Notes: generated from the letters alone by a model not told the origin. 64,000 nt of DNA from an uncultured Ruminiclostridium sp. (GCA_934490165.1 CAKSTB010000011.1:29339-93338), one strand, 5' to 3'; positions 7,774 through 16,271 are shown, counted from the first letter of the stretch. Translations and numbers: made by a program.

Positions 7774-8542
7774 GTATTACAACAAGGTCGAGATAAGCGG
7801 CGTAAATACATCAAAGTTAAAGGTGCTCAAGGAGTCCGAGAAGATGGAGCTTCTGCAAAAAATGCGTGACGGAGATCCTAATGCCAGAGAAGAGCTTATA
7901 AACGGCAATCTCCGCCTTGTACTCAGCGTGATACAGCGTTTTTCCGGCAGAGGAGAAAACCCAGATGACCTGTTTCAGGTCGGATGCATAGGTCTTATGA
8001 AAGCAATTGACAATTTTTGCCCGGATTTTAATGTCAGATTTAGTACGTATGCTGTGCCAATGATTACCGGCGAATTGCGCCGCTATTTACGCGATTCAGG
8101 TTCGATCCGTGTCAGCCGTTCTATGCGTGATCTGGCATATAAAGCGATGCAGGCGCGTGAAAAGCTTACAACCGAGCATTCAAAAGAGCCGACAATTGAG
8201 CAGATCGCAAAGGAAATCGACGCAAAACGCGAAGACGTTGTAATCGCTCTTGAAGCCGTCAGCGACCCGATATCGCTGTATGAACCGGTATTCTCCGAAT
8301 CGGGCGACACGATATATATGATGGATCAGATAGGCGATAATAACGATGATAAAAACTGGCTTGATGAAATTGCACTGAAAGAAGCGATAATCGGGCTTGA
8401 CGACAGGGAAAAAAATATACTCAAGCTCCGCTTTTTCCGCGGAAAAACTCAAGTAGAGGTCGCACAGGAAATAGGCATCAGCCAGGCGCAGGTATCAAGG
8501 CTCGAAAAAGGCGCGCTCGGTAAAATAAAAAAAGCGTTATAA
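7772..8542 (+). CDS. sigG: RNA polymerase sporulation sigma factor sigma-G
   Basis: This is the forespore-specific sigma-70 family factor that drives late sporulation genes. The first residues, NKVEISGVNTSKL, match the sigma-G start. Region 2 contains NGNLRLVLSVIQRF, DDLFQVGCIGLMKAIDNF and VRFSTYAVPMITGELRRYLR. Region 3 contains IRVSRSMRDLAYKA. Region 4 contains DREKNILKLRFFRGKTQVEV followed by EIGISQAQVSRLEK. I choose TTG at 7772 (256 residues) because earlier in-frame starts (TTG 7742, ATG 7757) lie inside the hairpin and add residues that sigma-G lacks. The start remains uncertain. The usual upstream neighbours spoIIGA and sigE are not here. A truncated second copy of region 4 lies 0.8 kb downstream. 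Confidence 0.93.
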   Translation: MYYNKVEISGVNTSKLKVLKESEKMELLQKMRDGDPNAREELINGNLRLVLSVIQRFSGRGENPDDLFQVGCIGLMKAIDNFCPDFNVRFSTYAVPMITGELRRYLRDSGSIRVSRSMRDLAYKAMQAREKLTTEHSKEPTIEQIAKEIDAKREDVVIALEAVSDPISLYEPVFSESGDTIYMMDQIGDNNDDKNWLDEIALKEAIIGLDDREKNILKLRFFRGKTQVEVAQEIGISQAQVSRLEKGALGKIKKAL

Positions 8543-8564
8543 CTTTGAAATCACATATTTCTGC

Positions 8565-8593
8565 TTGACTTATACAGTATATTGTGGTATACT
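8565..8593 (+). promoter_or_regulatory. Sigma-A promoter for the 8629 gene
   Basis: TTGACT (8565-8570) and TATACT (8588-8593) are separated by 17 bases, 35 bases before the ATG. Confidence 0.85.
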
Positions 8594-8628
8594 AACTGCA
8601 ATATTAAATTAAGGATAATAGCAGAAAT

Positions 8629-9156
8629 ATGAAACGCTTTCTTTTACTCATACCGGTGATGATTCAGCCATATATTTTACTGTTTGCTCTCTACTCCATA
8701 TTTATAAATCAATATATTGTAGAGCGTTTTTTCGGCGGTAATGGGCTTTGGCTGTTATTTGTGATATTTGTGACAATTGTCATTTCGTTTATATGCACGC
8801 TTGTGTATATGCCGTTTTGCCTTGCAAAGGGGTGGGGAGCAAGACAGACAGCCTTTTTCAATATGCTTATAAAGCTTGTTCAGATACCGGCATATCTTGC
8901 TATATTTGTGCTTGGTGTATTATTTTTCCTTACAATTTTCACTTATGCTTTTTCTGTTTTTTTCGTGCTGTTCGATTGTATAACGATATTCCTTACAGGA
9001 CTTGTCGGATTAACGGCAAATCTCAGGGTTTATAAGGAACGTAAGTGTTCCGGAAGCTTTGCGGCTTTGAATTCTGTATGTCAGTTTGTTTTTTGTATAG
9101 ATGTTATAAGCGCTGTTATTGTTTATATATGTTCAAGAAAAGAGCCTGTGCAGTGA
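8629..9156 (+). CDS. Unrecognised four- to five-helix membrane protein
   Basis: A 175-residue, very hydrophobic protein with an AAGGA site 14 bases before the ATG. Likely membrane helices lie at residues about 4-26, 38-60, 76-105, 107-130 and 148-168. A short charged loop (RVYKERKCSGSF) follows the fourth. I see no transporter, enzyme or peptidase motif. It has its own promoter and a hairpin terminator, so it is a single-gene unit inserted between sigG and the truncated sigG copy. Function unknown. Confidence 0.7.
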   Translation: MKRFLLLIPVMIQPYILLFALYSIFINQYIVERFFGGNGLWLLFVIFVTIVISFICTLVYMPFCLAKGWGARQTAFFNMLIKLVQIPAYLAIFVLGVLFFLTIFTYAFSVFFVLFDCITIFLTGLVGLTANLRVYKERKCSGSFAALNSVCQFVFCIDVISAVIVYICSRKEPVQ

Positions 9157-9184
9157 AATTATATTGAATAAAATGCTATAATTC

Positions 9185-9222
9185 AGTGTGTTGACTTGCT
9201 GTGGTTGGCACGCTTTTTTATG
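9185..9222 (+). terminator. Terminator after the 8629 membrane-protein gene
   Basis: An 11-bp stem with several G-U pairs (agtgtgttgac with gttggcacgct) is followed by six T. The stretch 9223-9369 after it is AT-rich and I see no gene or clear promoter in it. Confidence 0.65.
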
Positions 9223-9369
9223 CTACAAAAAAATGCTGATTATAACTATTAAAATTCGCAGAATAAAGCGATATAGGCATACAGCAAATGAGTTTTATAT
9301 AAAAAAGGTTATTTTTAGGCAACAAAAGCGCACTTTTTTGAAAAAACATAATTTTTCTATAAACTGAAG

Positions 9370-9591
9370 ATGGATCAGATAGGCGACAATAACGATGACA
9401 GAAACCGGCTCGATGAAATAGCTTTGAAAGAGGCGATAATAGGGCTTGATGACAGAGAAAAGAATATTCTTAAACTCCGCTTTTTCCGTGGAAAAACACA
9501 GGTAGAAGTAGCTCAGGAAATAGGTATCAGCCAGGCGCAGGTATCAAGGCTCGAAAAAGGTGCGCTCGGTAAAATAAAAAAAGCGTTATAA
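9370..9591 (+). pseudogene. Truncated second copy of sigma-G region 4
   Basis: A 73-residue frame that repeats the last 73 residues of sigG (8321-8542). Comparing codon by codon I count 22 synonymous differences and only two changed residues (K to R and W to R). The last 21 codons are almost identical in DNA. It holds the whole region 4 helix-turn-helix (VEVAQEIGISQAQVSRLEK) but none of the core-binding regions 2 and 3. Only a weak GAAG precedes the ATG and no promoter is clear. It may be the remnant of a sigG duplication, or a free-standing DNA-binding fragment. The excess of silent changes means it was long under protein-level selection, or has been corrected by gene conversion. Confidence 0.7.
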
Positions 9592-9651
9592 ACTAAAAAT
9601 TTCAAACATATTGACTTGTGCAATTACGCATAGTATGTTTTATTATAAAAC

Positions 9652-9690
9652 AAGCGTGTGTTGACCGTGAAGGTTGACAAGCGCTTTTTT
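9652..9690 (+). terminator. Probable terminator after the sigma-G fragment
   Basis: An imperfect stem joins aagcg-tgt with aca-agcgctt and is followed by six T. The layout (gtgttgac, ggttg, gc, T run) resembles the terminator at 9185-9222, which suggests shared origin of the two flanks. Confidence 0.5.
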
Positions 9691-9701
9691 GTTTACATTT
9701 A

Positions 9702-9730
9702 TTGAAAACCCACCTTTTATATGTTATACT
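9702..9730 (+). promoter_or_regulatory. Sigma-A promoter of the two-component operon
   Basis: TTGAAA (9702-9707) and TATACT (9725-9730) with a 17-base spacer, followed by AGGGGTG and the ATG at 9749. Confidence 0.85.
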
Positions 9731-9748
9731 GAAAACAGGGGTGAGCGT

Positions 9749-11416
9749 ATGAAACGTAAAATAAACAGAAATACGATATTGAATATTGCAATCGTTGTAC
9801 TTGCCGTAATATGTGCGGCACTGTGTCGGTGCCTTGACAGACTTGCCGAAATTCCTGTATTACGGATCTGCAGAAGCTTAATATACATCGTATTGTTTTT
9901 GTGGTGGGGAGTTACGCTAAGAAAGCGTATAGTGCAGGTGCAGGCAAAGCGGTTTATGACAGCCATTTCGTTTCTTATAGTTTTTTGGGTACTGGTCAGA
10001 ACCGTAAAATTCATTTTTGTTGAAAACCCTACAGTTATCCGCTTGCTGTGGTATTCTTACTATATACCTATGATATTTATTCCCGTGCTTTCGCTTTTAG
10101 TTACTCTTTCATTGGAAAAATCGGAAAATTATCGAATATCCGGAGTTAAGATATTGTTGCTTTCATTTTCTGCTGTACTGGTTGCAACAGTGCTTACAAA
10201 CGATTATCATTGCTTCGTTTTCAAGTTCCCGGAAAATGTACAGGTGTGGAGCGACAGTGATTACAGTTATTCGTTCGGATACTGCATTATTGCTATTTTT
10301 ATACTTTTCTGCACGGTCAGCGCTCTTGCGGTGTTGATATACAAATGCCGCATACCAAAGACGAAAAAAATGATCGTTTTGCCTGTCATTCCCGTAGCTC
10401 TGATGGTAATATACAGTGTTTTATATGCCTGCGGTGCAATATCAAGCGGCACGATATTGCATAAGATCTCGGGTGATATGACGATTACAGTAAGTCTGCT
10501 GATAATGCTTACATTTGAATGTTGTATTTACAGTGGGTTGATTCGTTCCAATACGCATTATATCGAATTGTTATGTCCGTGTACGCTTCAGACGCTGATA
10601 ACCGATGACGATTACAATGTTTTGCTGGCATCGGACTGTGCGGAAATGTTGTCCGAAGAGGAGATGAGGTCTGCGGAAAAAATGCCGGTAACAATAAGCC
10701 GCGGTAAACGCCTTTCATCAACAAAGATCAAAGGGGGTCATGTCCTTTGGTTTGATGATCTGTCAGAACTTGAGGAGATCAACGAAAAGCTGGCTGAAAT
10801 GAAAGATGATCTGAAGGAGGAATATGATCTTTTATGTGAAGAATACGAGCTTAAGAACAGAGAAGCCCATATTCTTGAAAGAGATAGGATATACGACCGA
10901 ATACAGAAAGATACCGCAGGTCAGATAAAAGCTCTGAACAGTCTTATTGACAGATTTGAATTGGAAGAAAATGAAAATGAGCGTAAAAAGCTACTTGGCA
11001 GAATGGTGATAATAGGCGCATATCTGAAACGAAGAAATAATCTTATATTCCTCTCCGAAAAATCCGATATGATAAGCGAAAAAGAGCTTTATCTTGCATT
11101 TCGCGAACTGATTGACAACCTTGAATTGTATGGCGTTACCTGCGGGCTTGATATAAAAGCGGATACTCCTTTGCCATCGTGTACAATCACTGAAATGTTT
11201 GATACTTTTGAGAAAATTCTGGAGCTGTCGCTTGAAAGCATAACTGCAGTCAACGTTGTTATAAACCGTAGCGCAAACGCTTGTAAAATGACTGTAATAT
11301 CCGATGCCGTATCCGATCTGAGCATATTAAACGGCAGCAGGATAAGTGCAGTGCGCGATGATGACGGAGAGTGGCAGATAACATATACCGGGGAGGTGGA
11401 AAAATGTTTGACATAG
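9749..11416 (+). CDS. Seven-helix sensor protein, kinase-like but without the phosphoacceptor histidine
   Basis: A 555-residue protein. The ATG at 9749 has AGGGGTG in front; the longer frame from 9674 starts before the promoter. Seven or eight membrane helices fill residues 1-275, in the style of N-terminal 7TM sensor modules of histidine kinases. A small PAS-like region (TLITDDDYNVLLAS) and a coiled coil follow. Where a kinase of this class has E-R-x-R-I-x-R-x-I-H-D-x-x-G, this protein reads ERDRIYDRIQKDTAGQ, so the His is missing. The C-terminal ATPase-like part lacks a clear N box and G boxes. It overlaps the next gene by 13 bases. I infer that it senses the signal and passes it to the kinase encoded next. 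Confidence 0.75.
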   Translation: MKRKINRNTILNIAIVVLAVICAALCRCLDRLAEIPVLRICRSLIYIVLFLWWGVTLRKRIVQVQAKRFMTAISFLIVFWVLVRTVKFIFVENPTVIRLLWYSYYIPMIFIPVLSLLVTLSLEKSENYRISGVKILLLSFSAVLVATVLTNDYHCFVFKFPENVQVWSDSDYSYSFGYCIIAIFILFCTVSALAVLIYKCRIPKTKKMIVLPVIPVALMVIYSVLYACGAISSGTILHKISGDMTITVSLLIMLTFECCIYSGLIRSNTHYIELLCPCTLQTLITDDDYNVLLASDCAEMLSEEEMRSAEKMPVTISRGKRLSSTKIKGGHVLWFDDLSELEEINEKLAEMKDDLKEEYDLLCEEYELKNREAHILERDRIYDRIQKDTAGQIKALNSLIDRFELEENENERKKLLGRMVIIGAYLKRRNNLIFLSEKSDMISEKELYLAFRELIDNLELYGVTCGLDIKADTPLPSCTITEMFDTFEKILELSLESITAVNVVINRSANACKMTVISDAVSDLSILNGSRISAVRDDDGEWQITYTGEVEKCLT

Positions 11417-12366
11417 GCAGAAAATTCAGGCTCAGAAGAGCTGTAAAAGAAGCATTCGATAATCTCCCTATCGGTATATGCTTTTTTGACAGAAACGGTA
11501 TGGTTACATTATGTAATACACAGATGAATAAGCTTGTGTATGAGATCAGCGGGAACGATATCCGATATATAGACGACATATTTAATTTGCTCGGTGAAGA
11601 TAGAAGCTCGGGTGGCACAGTCATTATGGTCGACGGTAAAGCATGGCGTTTCAGACCGGATATCGTTATTGATAAATACGAAGACTGTTATACCCAGATA
11701 ACCGCTACAGATGTAGACGAATTGTATGCATACAGGTTAAAACTCGAAGAAACAAGCAGAAAGCTCGAACGGGCGGGCGAGCGTATGAGAAAGCTGACCG
11801 AGAACATCAGAACGGTCATACGCGAGGAAGAAATACTCGGTATGAAGATCCGTGTTCATGATGATATAGGCAGGAGCGTGATCGCGACCCGCAATTTGCT
11901 TAACAATAACCGTCCGACAAATGAGCTTGATCTTACTGTGTGGAAAAATGCGGTCAGGCTTCTTATGAGGGATAACGAAAAGAACAGCGGTACATACAGC
12001 TATGATATATCGGAACAGCTGAAAGAAACGTCTTCTGTTCTCGGGATTGAAATAAATATTACCGGAGATATTCCCGATTTATTTTATAACAAGATATTCA
12101 TCACAGCGGTCAGAGAGTGTGCGACAAATGCAGTACGTCATGCAGGCGCAGCAAAGCTTAACGTAAAATGCAGTAAATGCGGTGGAAGACAATGGATAGC
12201 CTTGTCAAATGACGGAAGAGTTCCGGATAGTACCGTTACGGAGGGCGGCGGTCTTTCATCGCTTCGTGACAGAATTGAAAAAGGCGGCGGAACAATGAAC
12301 ATAAACTCATATCCGTTTTTTGAGCTTGTAATATCTTTCCCACTTAAAAAGGAGGTAGTGCTATGA
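11404..12366 (+). CDS. Soluble sensor histidine kinase (PAS plus HisKA_3/HATPase type)
   Basis: A 320-residue protein. The ATG at 11404 follows GGGGAGGTGG, inside the end of the previous gene. Residues about 14-110 are PAS-like (FDNLPIGICFFDRNGMVTLC). A coiled coil leads to the phosphoacceptor motif RVHDDIGRSVIATRNLL, of the type that pairs with NarL/LuxR response regulators. The ATPase domain has the N box ECATNAVRHAGA and the G-rich ending GGGLSSLRDRIEKGGGTM. There is no membrane segment, unlike most kinases, so it probably acts together with the 7TM protein encoded before it. It overlaps the response regulator by four bases (ATGA). Confidence 0.85.
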   Translation: MFDIGRKFRLRRAVKEAFDNLPIGICFFDRNGMVTLCNTQMNKLVYEISGNDIRYIDDIFNLLGEDRSSGGTVIMVDGKAWRFRPDIVIDKYEDCYTQITATDVDELYAYRLKLEETSRKLERAGERMRKLTENIRTVIREEEILGMKIRVHDDIGRSVIATRNLLNNNRPTNELDLTVWKNAVRLLMRDNEKNSGTYSYDISEQLKETSSVLGIEINITGDIPDLFYNKIFITAVRECATNAVRHAGAAKLNVKCSKCGGRQWIALSNDGRVPDSTVTEGGGLSSLRDRIEKGGGTMNINSYPFFELVISFPLKKEVVL

Positions 12367-12986
12367 CGCAGGTACTGATAGTTGAAGATCAGAAAATGAT
12401 AAGGGAAAGCCTTGAAAATATGGTTACACAGACAGACGGCCTCAGACTTGCAGGCTCTCTGTCCTGTGCCGCACTTGCCGAGCAATACTGTATGCGGGGC
12501 GATATCGACCTGATACTTATGGATATTTGCACAGAAAATGACGAAAGTGGATTTGTCGCTACAGAAAAGATCAAGAAACGCTTTCCGACAATAAAAATAA
12601 TCATCATAACCTCTATGCTTGATTACTGCTATCTTGATAAGGCAAGGAATGTCGGCGCTGAAAGCATCTGGTTCAAAGATGCAAGCGAAGAAGAGCTGCT
12701 CAGCGTTATAACGAGGACGATAGACGGGGAGTGCGTATATCCCGACAAAATGCCGGAGGTATCGGTCGGTAATGCTACCAGTTACGAGTTTTCCGATGCC
12801 GAGATCAGAGTTCTGCGTCTTCTTGTGGAAGGTATGACATATAAGGAGATGGCACAGGAGCTTTGCGTTACTCCCGATTGTGTCAAGGCGCACGTCAGCA
12901 GTATGCTTTCTAAAACAGGTTATTCCTCAAAGACCAAGCTTGCCGCAGTTGTAACCTCAAAAAAACTGATTGTTAACGGATTTTGA
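12363..12986 (+). CDS. Response regulator, NarL/LuxR family
   Basis: A 207-residue protein. The receiver domain (1-120) keeps the acidic pair E8/D9, the phosphorylation site D54 (LILMDI), T83 and K105 (WFKD). The C-terminal LuxR-type helix-turn-helix reads LRLLVEGMTYKEMAQELCVT followed by VKAHVSSMLSKTGYSSKTKL. It starts on the last bases of the kinase gene (ATGA), with GGAGGTAG upstream, so the three genes are one operon. Targets are unknown. The promoter and palindrome directly downstream (12983-13029) make the three following small genes candidates. Confidence 0.92.
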   Translation: MTQVLIVEDQKMIRESLENMVTQTDGLRLAGSLSCAALAEQYCMRGDIDLILMDICTENDESGFVATEKIKKRFPTIKIIIITSMLDYCYLDKARNVGAESIWFKDASEEELLSVITRTIDGECVYPDKMPEVSVGNATSYEFSDAEIRVLRLLVEGMTYKEMAQELCVTPDCVKAHVSSMLSKTGYSSKTKLAAVVTSKKLIVNGF

Positions 12987-13029
12987 CAGAAATTTTCAGC
13001 ATTTACTTATAATTTACCCATTTGGGTAA
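12983..13029 (+). promoter_or_regulatory. Promoter with a palindrome at the start site
   Basis: TTGACA (12983-12988), which overlaps the response regulator stop codon, and TATAAT (13008-13013) are 19 bases apart. Directly after the -10 box is the palindrome ttaccca-tt-tgggtaa (13014-13029). A second TATAAT lies at 13052. The palindrome is placed where an operator would block transcription of the 13162 gene. Confidence 0.55.
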
Positions 13030-13161
13030 TGGCTAAATTCAATTCGTATGTTATAATAACCTCAGATAAATAATCCGCATTGCTTTTATAAAGCTGGCTG
13101 AGAAATACACTAAAGGCAAGGTCTGTATGCAGAAATGAGTTGAAAAAAGGGGTGGGAGTAC

Positions 13162-13596
13162 ATGGGCTTTTTTGAAAGAATGAAAAAATACAATTATAAT
13201 GATGTAATTGAGATCTATGCATCCTGCGGTCATATGTGTTACACCTATAGCTATAACTTTGATCTTGTTAAAAGCGGCGATAAATGGCTGTTCAGCTGTA
13301 ATTGCTCGGTAAGCGGCAAAGAAGAAAGAGTCAAATCGGATAACCGTGAGATAACGCAGGAAGAAGCCGAAAATGTAATCAAAGCGGCTGAGGAAAGCGA
13401 TCTTGCGGATAAAATCAAGAAATACCGACCAAGACCGTTAAGCCGTGTGGTTTTTGTATGCGATGAAACGATGTATTCGAGCAGTCTGAAGTTTGCAGAC
13501 GGCACTAATCTTAACGCGGAATGCAAGGTCAGCGAAAATGTTAAGGATTTGTTTTATGCTCTGGCAGAAAAGTATGGAGAGGAAGAGACTTCCTGA
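13162..13596 (+). CDS. Unknown 144-residue protein
   Basis: The ATG follows AAAGGGGTGGGAG. The protein is charged and soluble, with no signal peptide. It starts MGFFERMKKY and has a Cys/Tyr-rich stretch near residues 20-30 (ASCGHMCYTYSYNF). It ends in an acidic helix. I recognise no family. The similar start of the 13732 product (MGLFDRLKN) hints that the two proteins share an N-terminal targeting or folding element. Gap to the next gene is 135 bases with no clear terminator, so they may be co-transcribed. Confidence 0.65.
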   Translation: MGFFERMKKYNYNDVIEIYASCGHMCYTYSYNFDLVKSGDKWLFSCNCSVSGKEERVKSDNREITQEEAENVIKAAEESDLADKIKKYRPRPLSRVVFVCDETMYSSSLKFADGTNLNAECKVSENVKDLFYALAEKYGEEETS

Positions 13597-13731
13597 TTTT
13601 GCAGGGATAACACTACAGTCTGCTATATTGTTAATAAGATATGACGATAGTCAACTGCGTAAATATGCAAACAATAATTATAAGGTAAAAAAGCTGATAA
13701 GCTTAAATAAAGATGAAACAGGAGGAATATA

Positions 13732-14310
13732 ATGGGACTTTTTGACAGACTTAAAAACACAGCGGTAAGCGCTGTAGGAGGTGCGGTAAACAATGCCGCA
13801 ATGTCTTTGGGCAATAAGAGCGAAACATTTACATTCACGGCACTCCCGGAAAGTCTTGCACAAATGCAGGCACTGCCTGAGGCAAATCTTGATTCGCCGT
13901 TCAAAACTGCCGCTCTTACAGTATGCGCACTTTGCGCTTATGCGGCGGACAAAAATATCGGTACGGAAATGCTCAACTGGCTGAGAGGACCGCGCCCGCT
14001 AAACGGCGCTGAAATTTCATTCCTCAATGACCGTTTCCGTGACGGAAAGACCTATATCCCGTTCTCATATTTTGAGGGAGCAACACCGGATAATGATTAC
14101 ACGCCTTCAGAGCCGTTCAGAGTAACGGTACAAAGTACGCACGTTTCGGGCGAGGAACAGGGCTATATGAAGCTGTTTATTCCCTGTGGCGGCGCAGACA
14201 GCCCAAGACCCATAAAACTGCGTATGAAGGGCGACGGCAAATGGTTCTTATGGGAGCAGTACCTGCTTACAGGTATACGCACACCCAAATCCGCAGACCC
14301 CTGGGCATAA
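13732..14310 (+). CDS. Conserved-looking unknown protein (MGLFDRLKN type)
   Basis: A 192-residue protein with ACAGGAGGAATATA before the ATG. The N-terminus MGLFDRLKNTAVSAVGGAVN is amphipathic. The body contains FKTAALTVCALCAYAADKN, WLRGPRPLNGAEISFLNDRF, and near the end PRPIKLRMKGDGKWFLWEQY. I have seen proteins of this shape annotated as DUF6935 in Clostridia, but I cannot confirm the match. The final part suggests a compact beta domain. Cytoplasmic, role unknown. Confidence 0.7.
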   Translation: MGLFDRLKNTAVSAVGGAVNNAAMSLGNKSETFTFTALPESLAQMQALPEANLDSPFKTAALTVCALCAYAADKNIGTEMLNWLRGPRPLNGAEISFLNDRFRDGKTYIPFSYFEGATPDNDYTPSEPFRVTVQSTHVSGEEQGYMKLFIPCGGADSPRPIKLRMKGDGKWFLWEQYLLTGIRTPKSADPWA

Positions 14311-14370
14311 GCTGTAACGGCTTATGTTCGCATAAATCAGGAAAATTCAGAGTATGAAAGGATGAATAGT

Positions 14371-14790
14371 ATGAATCTTATCGGTAAATGGAAAGTTAGA
14401 GAATTGCCGGTTTATCCCGAACCGGGTAAAATGATTTTCGTAGCGGTTGAAGACTTCCCGAAGTATATCACTGACGAGGATCTGCTTAACGAATATATGC
14501 AGCAGGCTTCTTTTATTTACGAATTTTGCGAAGACGGCACGGTTGAAACAATGATGCCTATTCCGGAAGAAATGATGGAAAAGGCAAAGGAGCAGGGAGC
14601 TAAGATAAAGGGTAACTACGGTGTGATTGAAACTACCGAGTGGAAGGAAGAAGACGGTAAGATCTTCTATGATACAAAAATAAACGGTACTGTTATGGAC
14701 GAACCTGTTTCTTCATTTGCTGAAATAAAGGAAGCGGAAGACGGCACTATCCGTTTTAACGCAGGCTTCACTGTTTTAGAAAGAGTATGA
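14371..14790 (+). CDS. Unknown small lipocalin-like protein
   Basis: A 139-residue acidic protein. I choose ATG 14371 because GAAAGGA lies eight bases upstream; the ATG at 14362 would touch that site. It starts LIGKWKVRELPVYPEPGKM and runs as alternating short beta segments (FIYEFCEDGTVETMMPIP, TTEWKEEDGKIFYDTKINGT). That layout recalls lipocalin-like or ligand-binding beta barrels, but I cannot name a family. It has no signal peptide. It is followed by a clear terminator, so it ends the group of three small genes. Confidence 0.65.
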   Translation: MNLIGKWKVRELPVYPEPGKMIFVAVEDFPKYITDEDLLNEYMQQASFIYEFCEDGTVETMMPIPEEMMEKAKEQGAKIKGNYGVIETTEWKEEDGKIFYDTKINGTVMDEPVSSFAEIKEAEDGTIRFNAGFTVLERV

Positions 14791-14810
14791 TCTCCTTGTT
14801 GATCGGGGTT

Positions 14811-14846
14811 ACCACCGTATGCTGCGGCATATGGTGGTTCTTTTTT
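14811..14846 (+). terminator. Terminator after the 14371 gene
   Basis: The stem accaccgtatgc with gcatatggtggt (one wobble) has a tetraloop and is followed by six T. Confidence 0.9.
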
Positions 14847-14866
14847 ATAAATCAACCGGTTTTGTC

Positions 14867-14895
14867 TTGCAATCTTCCCGATAAAGTGCTATAAT
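14867..14895 (+). promoter_or_regulatory. Sigma-A promoter of the MATE gene
   Basis: TTGCAA (14867-14872) and TATAAT (14890-14895) with a 17-base spacer. The leader to the TTG start is only about 30 bases, so unlike the other two exporters in this window it has no room for a leader peptide. Confidence 0.85.
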
Positions 14896-14930
14896 CATAC
14901 GTCGAGTGATCAAGAAAAGAAGGTTATTTT

Positions 14931-16259
14931 TTGGCAGAAAAAGCAAGATCCGTTTCCCCTGAATTTTTCGGAACAGAAAGCGTGTGGAAGATAATGCTCC
15001 GTATCGCTCCGCCTATAATGCTGGCTCAGCTGATACAGGCAATGTACAATATAATCGACAGCCTGTTTATCGGGCAGTATTCAGATGACGGACTGACAGC
15101 ACTTTCCGCGATATACCCGGTCCAGTTGATCATAATCGCGCTGGCAGTAGGCACAGGTGTCGGAACAAACACCCTTATCGCTAAGCAGTACGCGCTTAAG
15201 GACGAAAAGGGCGCAAACCATACAGCGGGTGTCGGAATGGTGCTTGCGGTGATAATGTGGGCATTGATATCCGTAATATCAATAGCGTTTATGGGCTTTT
15301 ATGTCGGTATGTCCGTTCAGTCGCCTGCAGCTATGCAGTATGCAAACGAATACGGGCTGATAGTAAGCGTAGGCAGTATCGGACTGTTCCTGGAGGGCAA
15401 CTGGACGAAGGTACACCAGGCGGCAGGAAATATGAAGCTGCCAATGGTAGCGCAGATAGTAGGGGCTGTGATAAACATAGCGCTTGACCCTATTCTGATA
15501 TTCGGTGTTGGACCTGTTCCCGAGCTTGGAATAAGAGGTGCAGCAATAGCAACAGTAGCCGGTCAGATAGCTGCCGCCGTGATTGTCGGCATAAAGGGTT
15601 TCAGAAAACCACCGGAAATAAAGCAGATGCCGAAGATAGCAAAGGATATCTACAAGCTCGGCTATCCGTCAATATGTATGCAATCACTCTACACCGTGTA
15701 CATAGCACTGCTTAACATAATACTTGCAGGTTTCTGCGATGAGGCTGTGACAGTACTCGGGCTATACTATAAGCTACAGTCGTTTTTCTTTATTCCTCTT
15801 CTCGGACTTCAGACGTGCATTGTCCCGGTACTCAGCTATAATTACACCTCGGGCGATTATCTGAGGTGCAGAAAGATATTCCGCAGCTCTCTGATTATTT
15901 CGGGTGTGTTTATGATACTCGGAGTGCTGTCGTTTGAGCTTATACCGACACAGCTTATAGGACTGTTCACATCGAGCGAAACGGTAAAAAGCATAGGTGA
16001 AACAGGCTTCCGACTTATAGGAGCAAGCTTTATCCCCGCTGTTTTCTCATTTATGACCCCGGTTTTCTTCCAGTCTATAGGCTATTCCAAGACAAGCACC
16101 TTCCTTTCTGTATTGCGTCAGCTTATCTGCCTTGTGCCGTTATTCTGGATATTCTCGTTTATCGGACTGGATTACGCATGGCTTGCATTTCCGCTGACCG
16201 AGGTAATTACAGGAGCTATCGGTATGGGAATGTACTATTATGCTGTAAAACGTTTTTGA
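14931..16259 (+). CDS. MATE family multidrug/toxin exporter
   Basis: A 442-residue protein with about 12 membrane helices in two similar halves. The start is TTG at 14931, preceded by GAAAAGAAGG. Family-like stretches are IAPPIMLAQLIQAMYNIIDS near residue 25, TNTLIAKQYALKDEKGANHT, and GAVINIALDPILIFGVG in the middle. MATE proteins export cationic drugs and metabolites using a sodium or proton gradient, and the NorM/DinF-like layout fits this class. The substrate cannot be told. It is a single-gene unit with its own promoter and terminator. Confidence 0.9.
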   Translation: MAEKARSVSPEFFGTESVWKIMLRIAPPIMLAQLIQAMYNIIDSLFIGQYSDDGLTALSAIYPVQLIIIALAVGTGVGTNTLIAKQYALKDEKGANHTAGVGMVLAVIMWALISVISIAFMGFYVGMSVQSPAAMQYANEYGLIVSVGSIGLFLEGNWTKVHQAAGNMKLPMVAQIVGAVINIALDPILIFGVGPVPELGIRGAAIATVAGQIAAAVIVGIKGFRKPPEIKQMPKIAKDIYKLGYPSICMQSLYTVYIALLNIILAGFCDEAVTVLGLYYKLQSFFFIPLLGLQTCIVPVLSYNYTSGDYLRCRKIFRSSLIISGVFMILGVLSFELIPTQLIGLFTSSETVKSIGETGFRLIGASFIPAVFSFMTPVFFQSIGYSKTSTFLSVLRQLICLVPLFWIFSFIGLDYAWLAFPLTEVITGAIGMGMYYYAVKRF

Positions 16260-16271
16260 AATATGATATAA

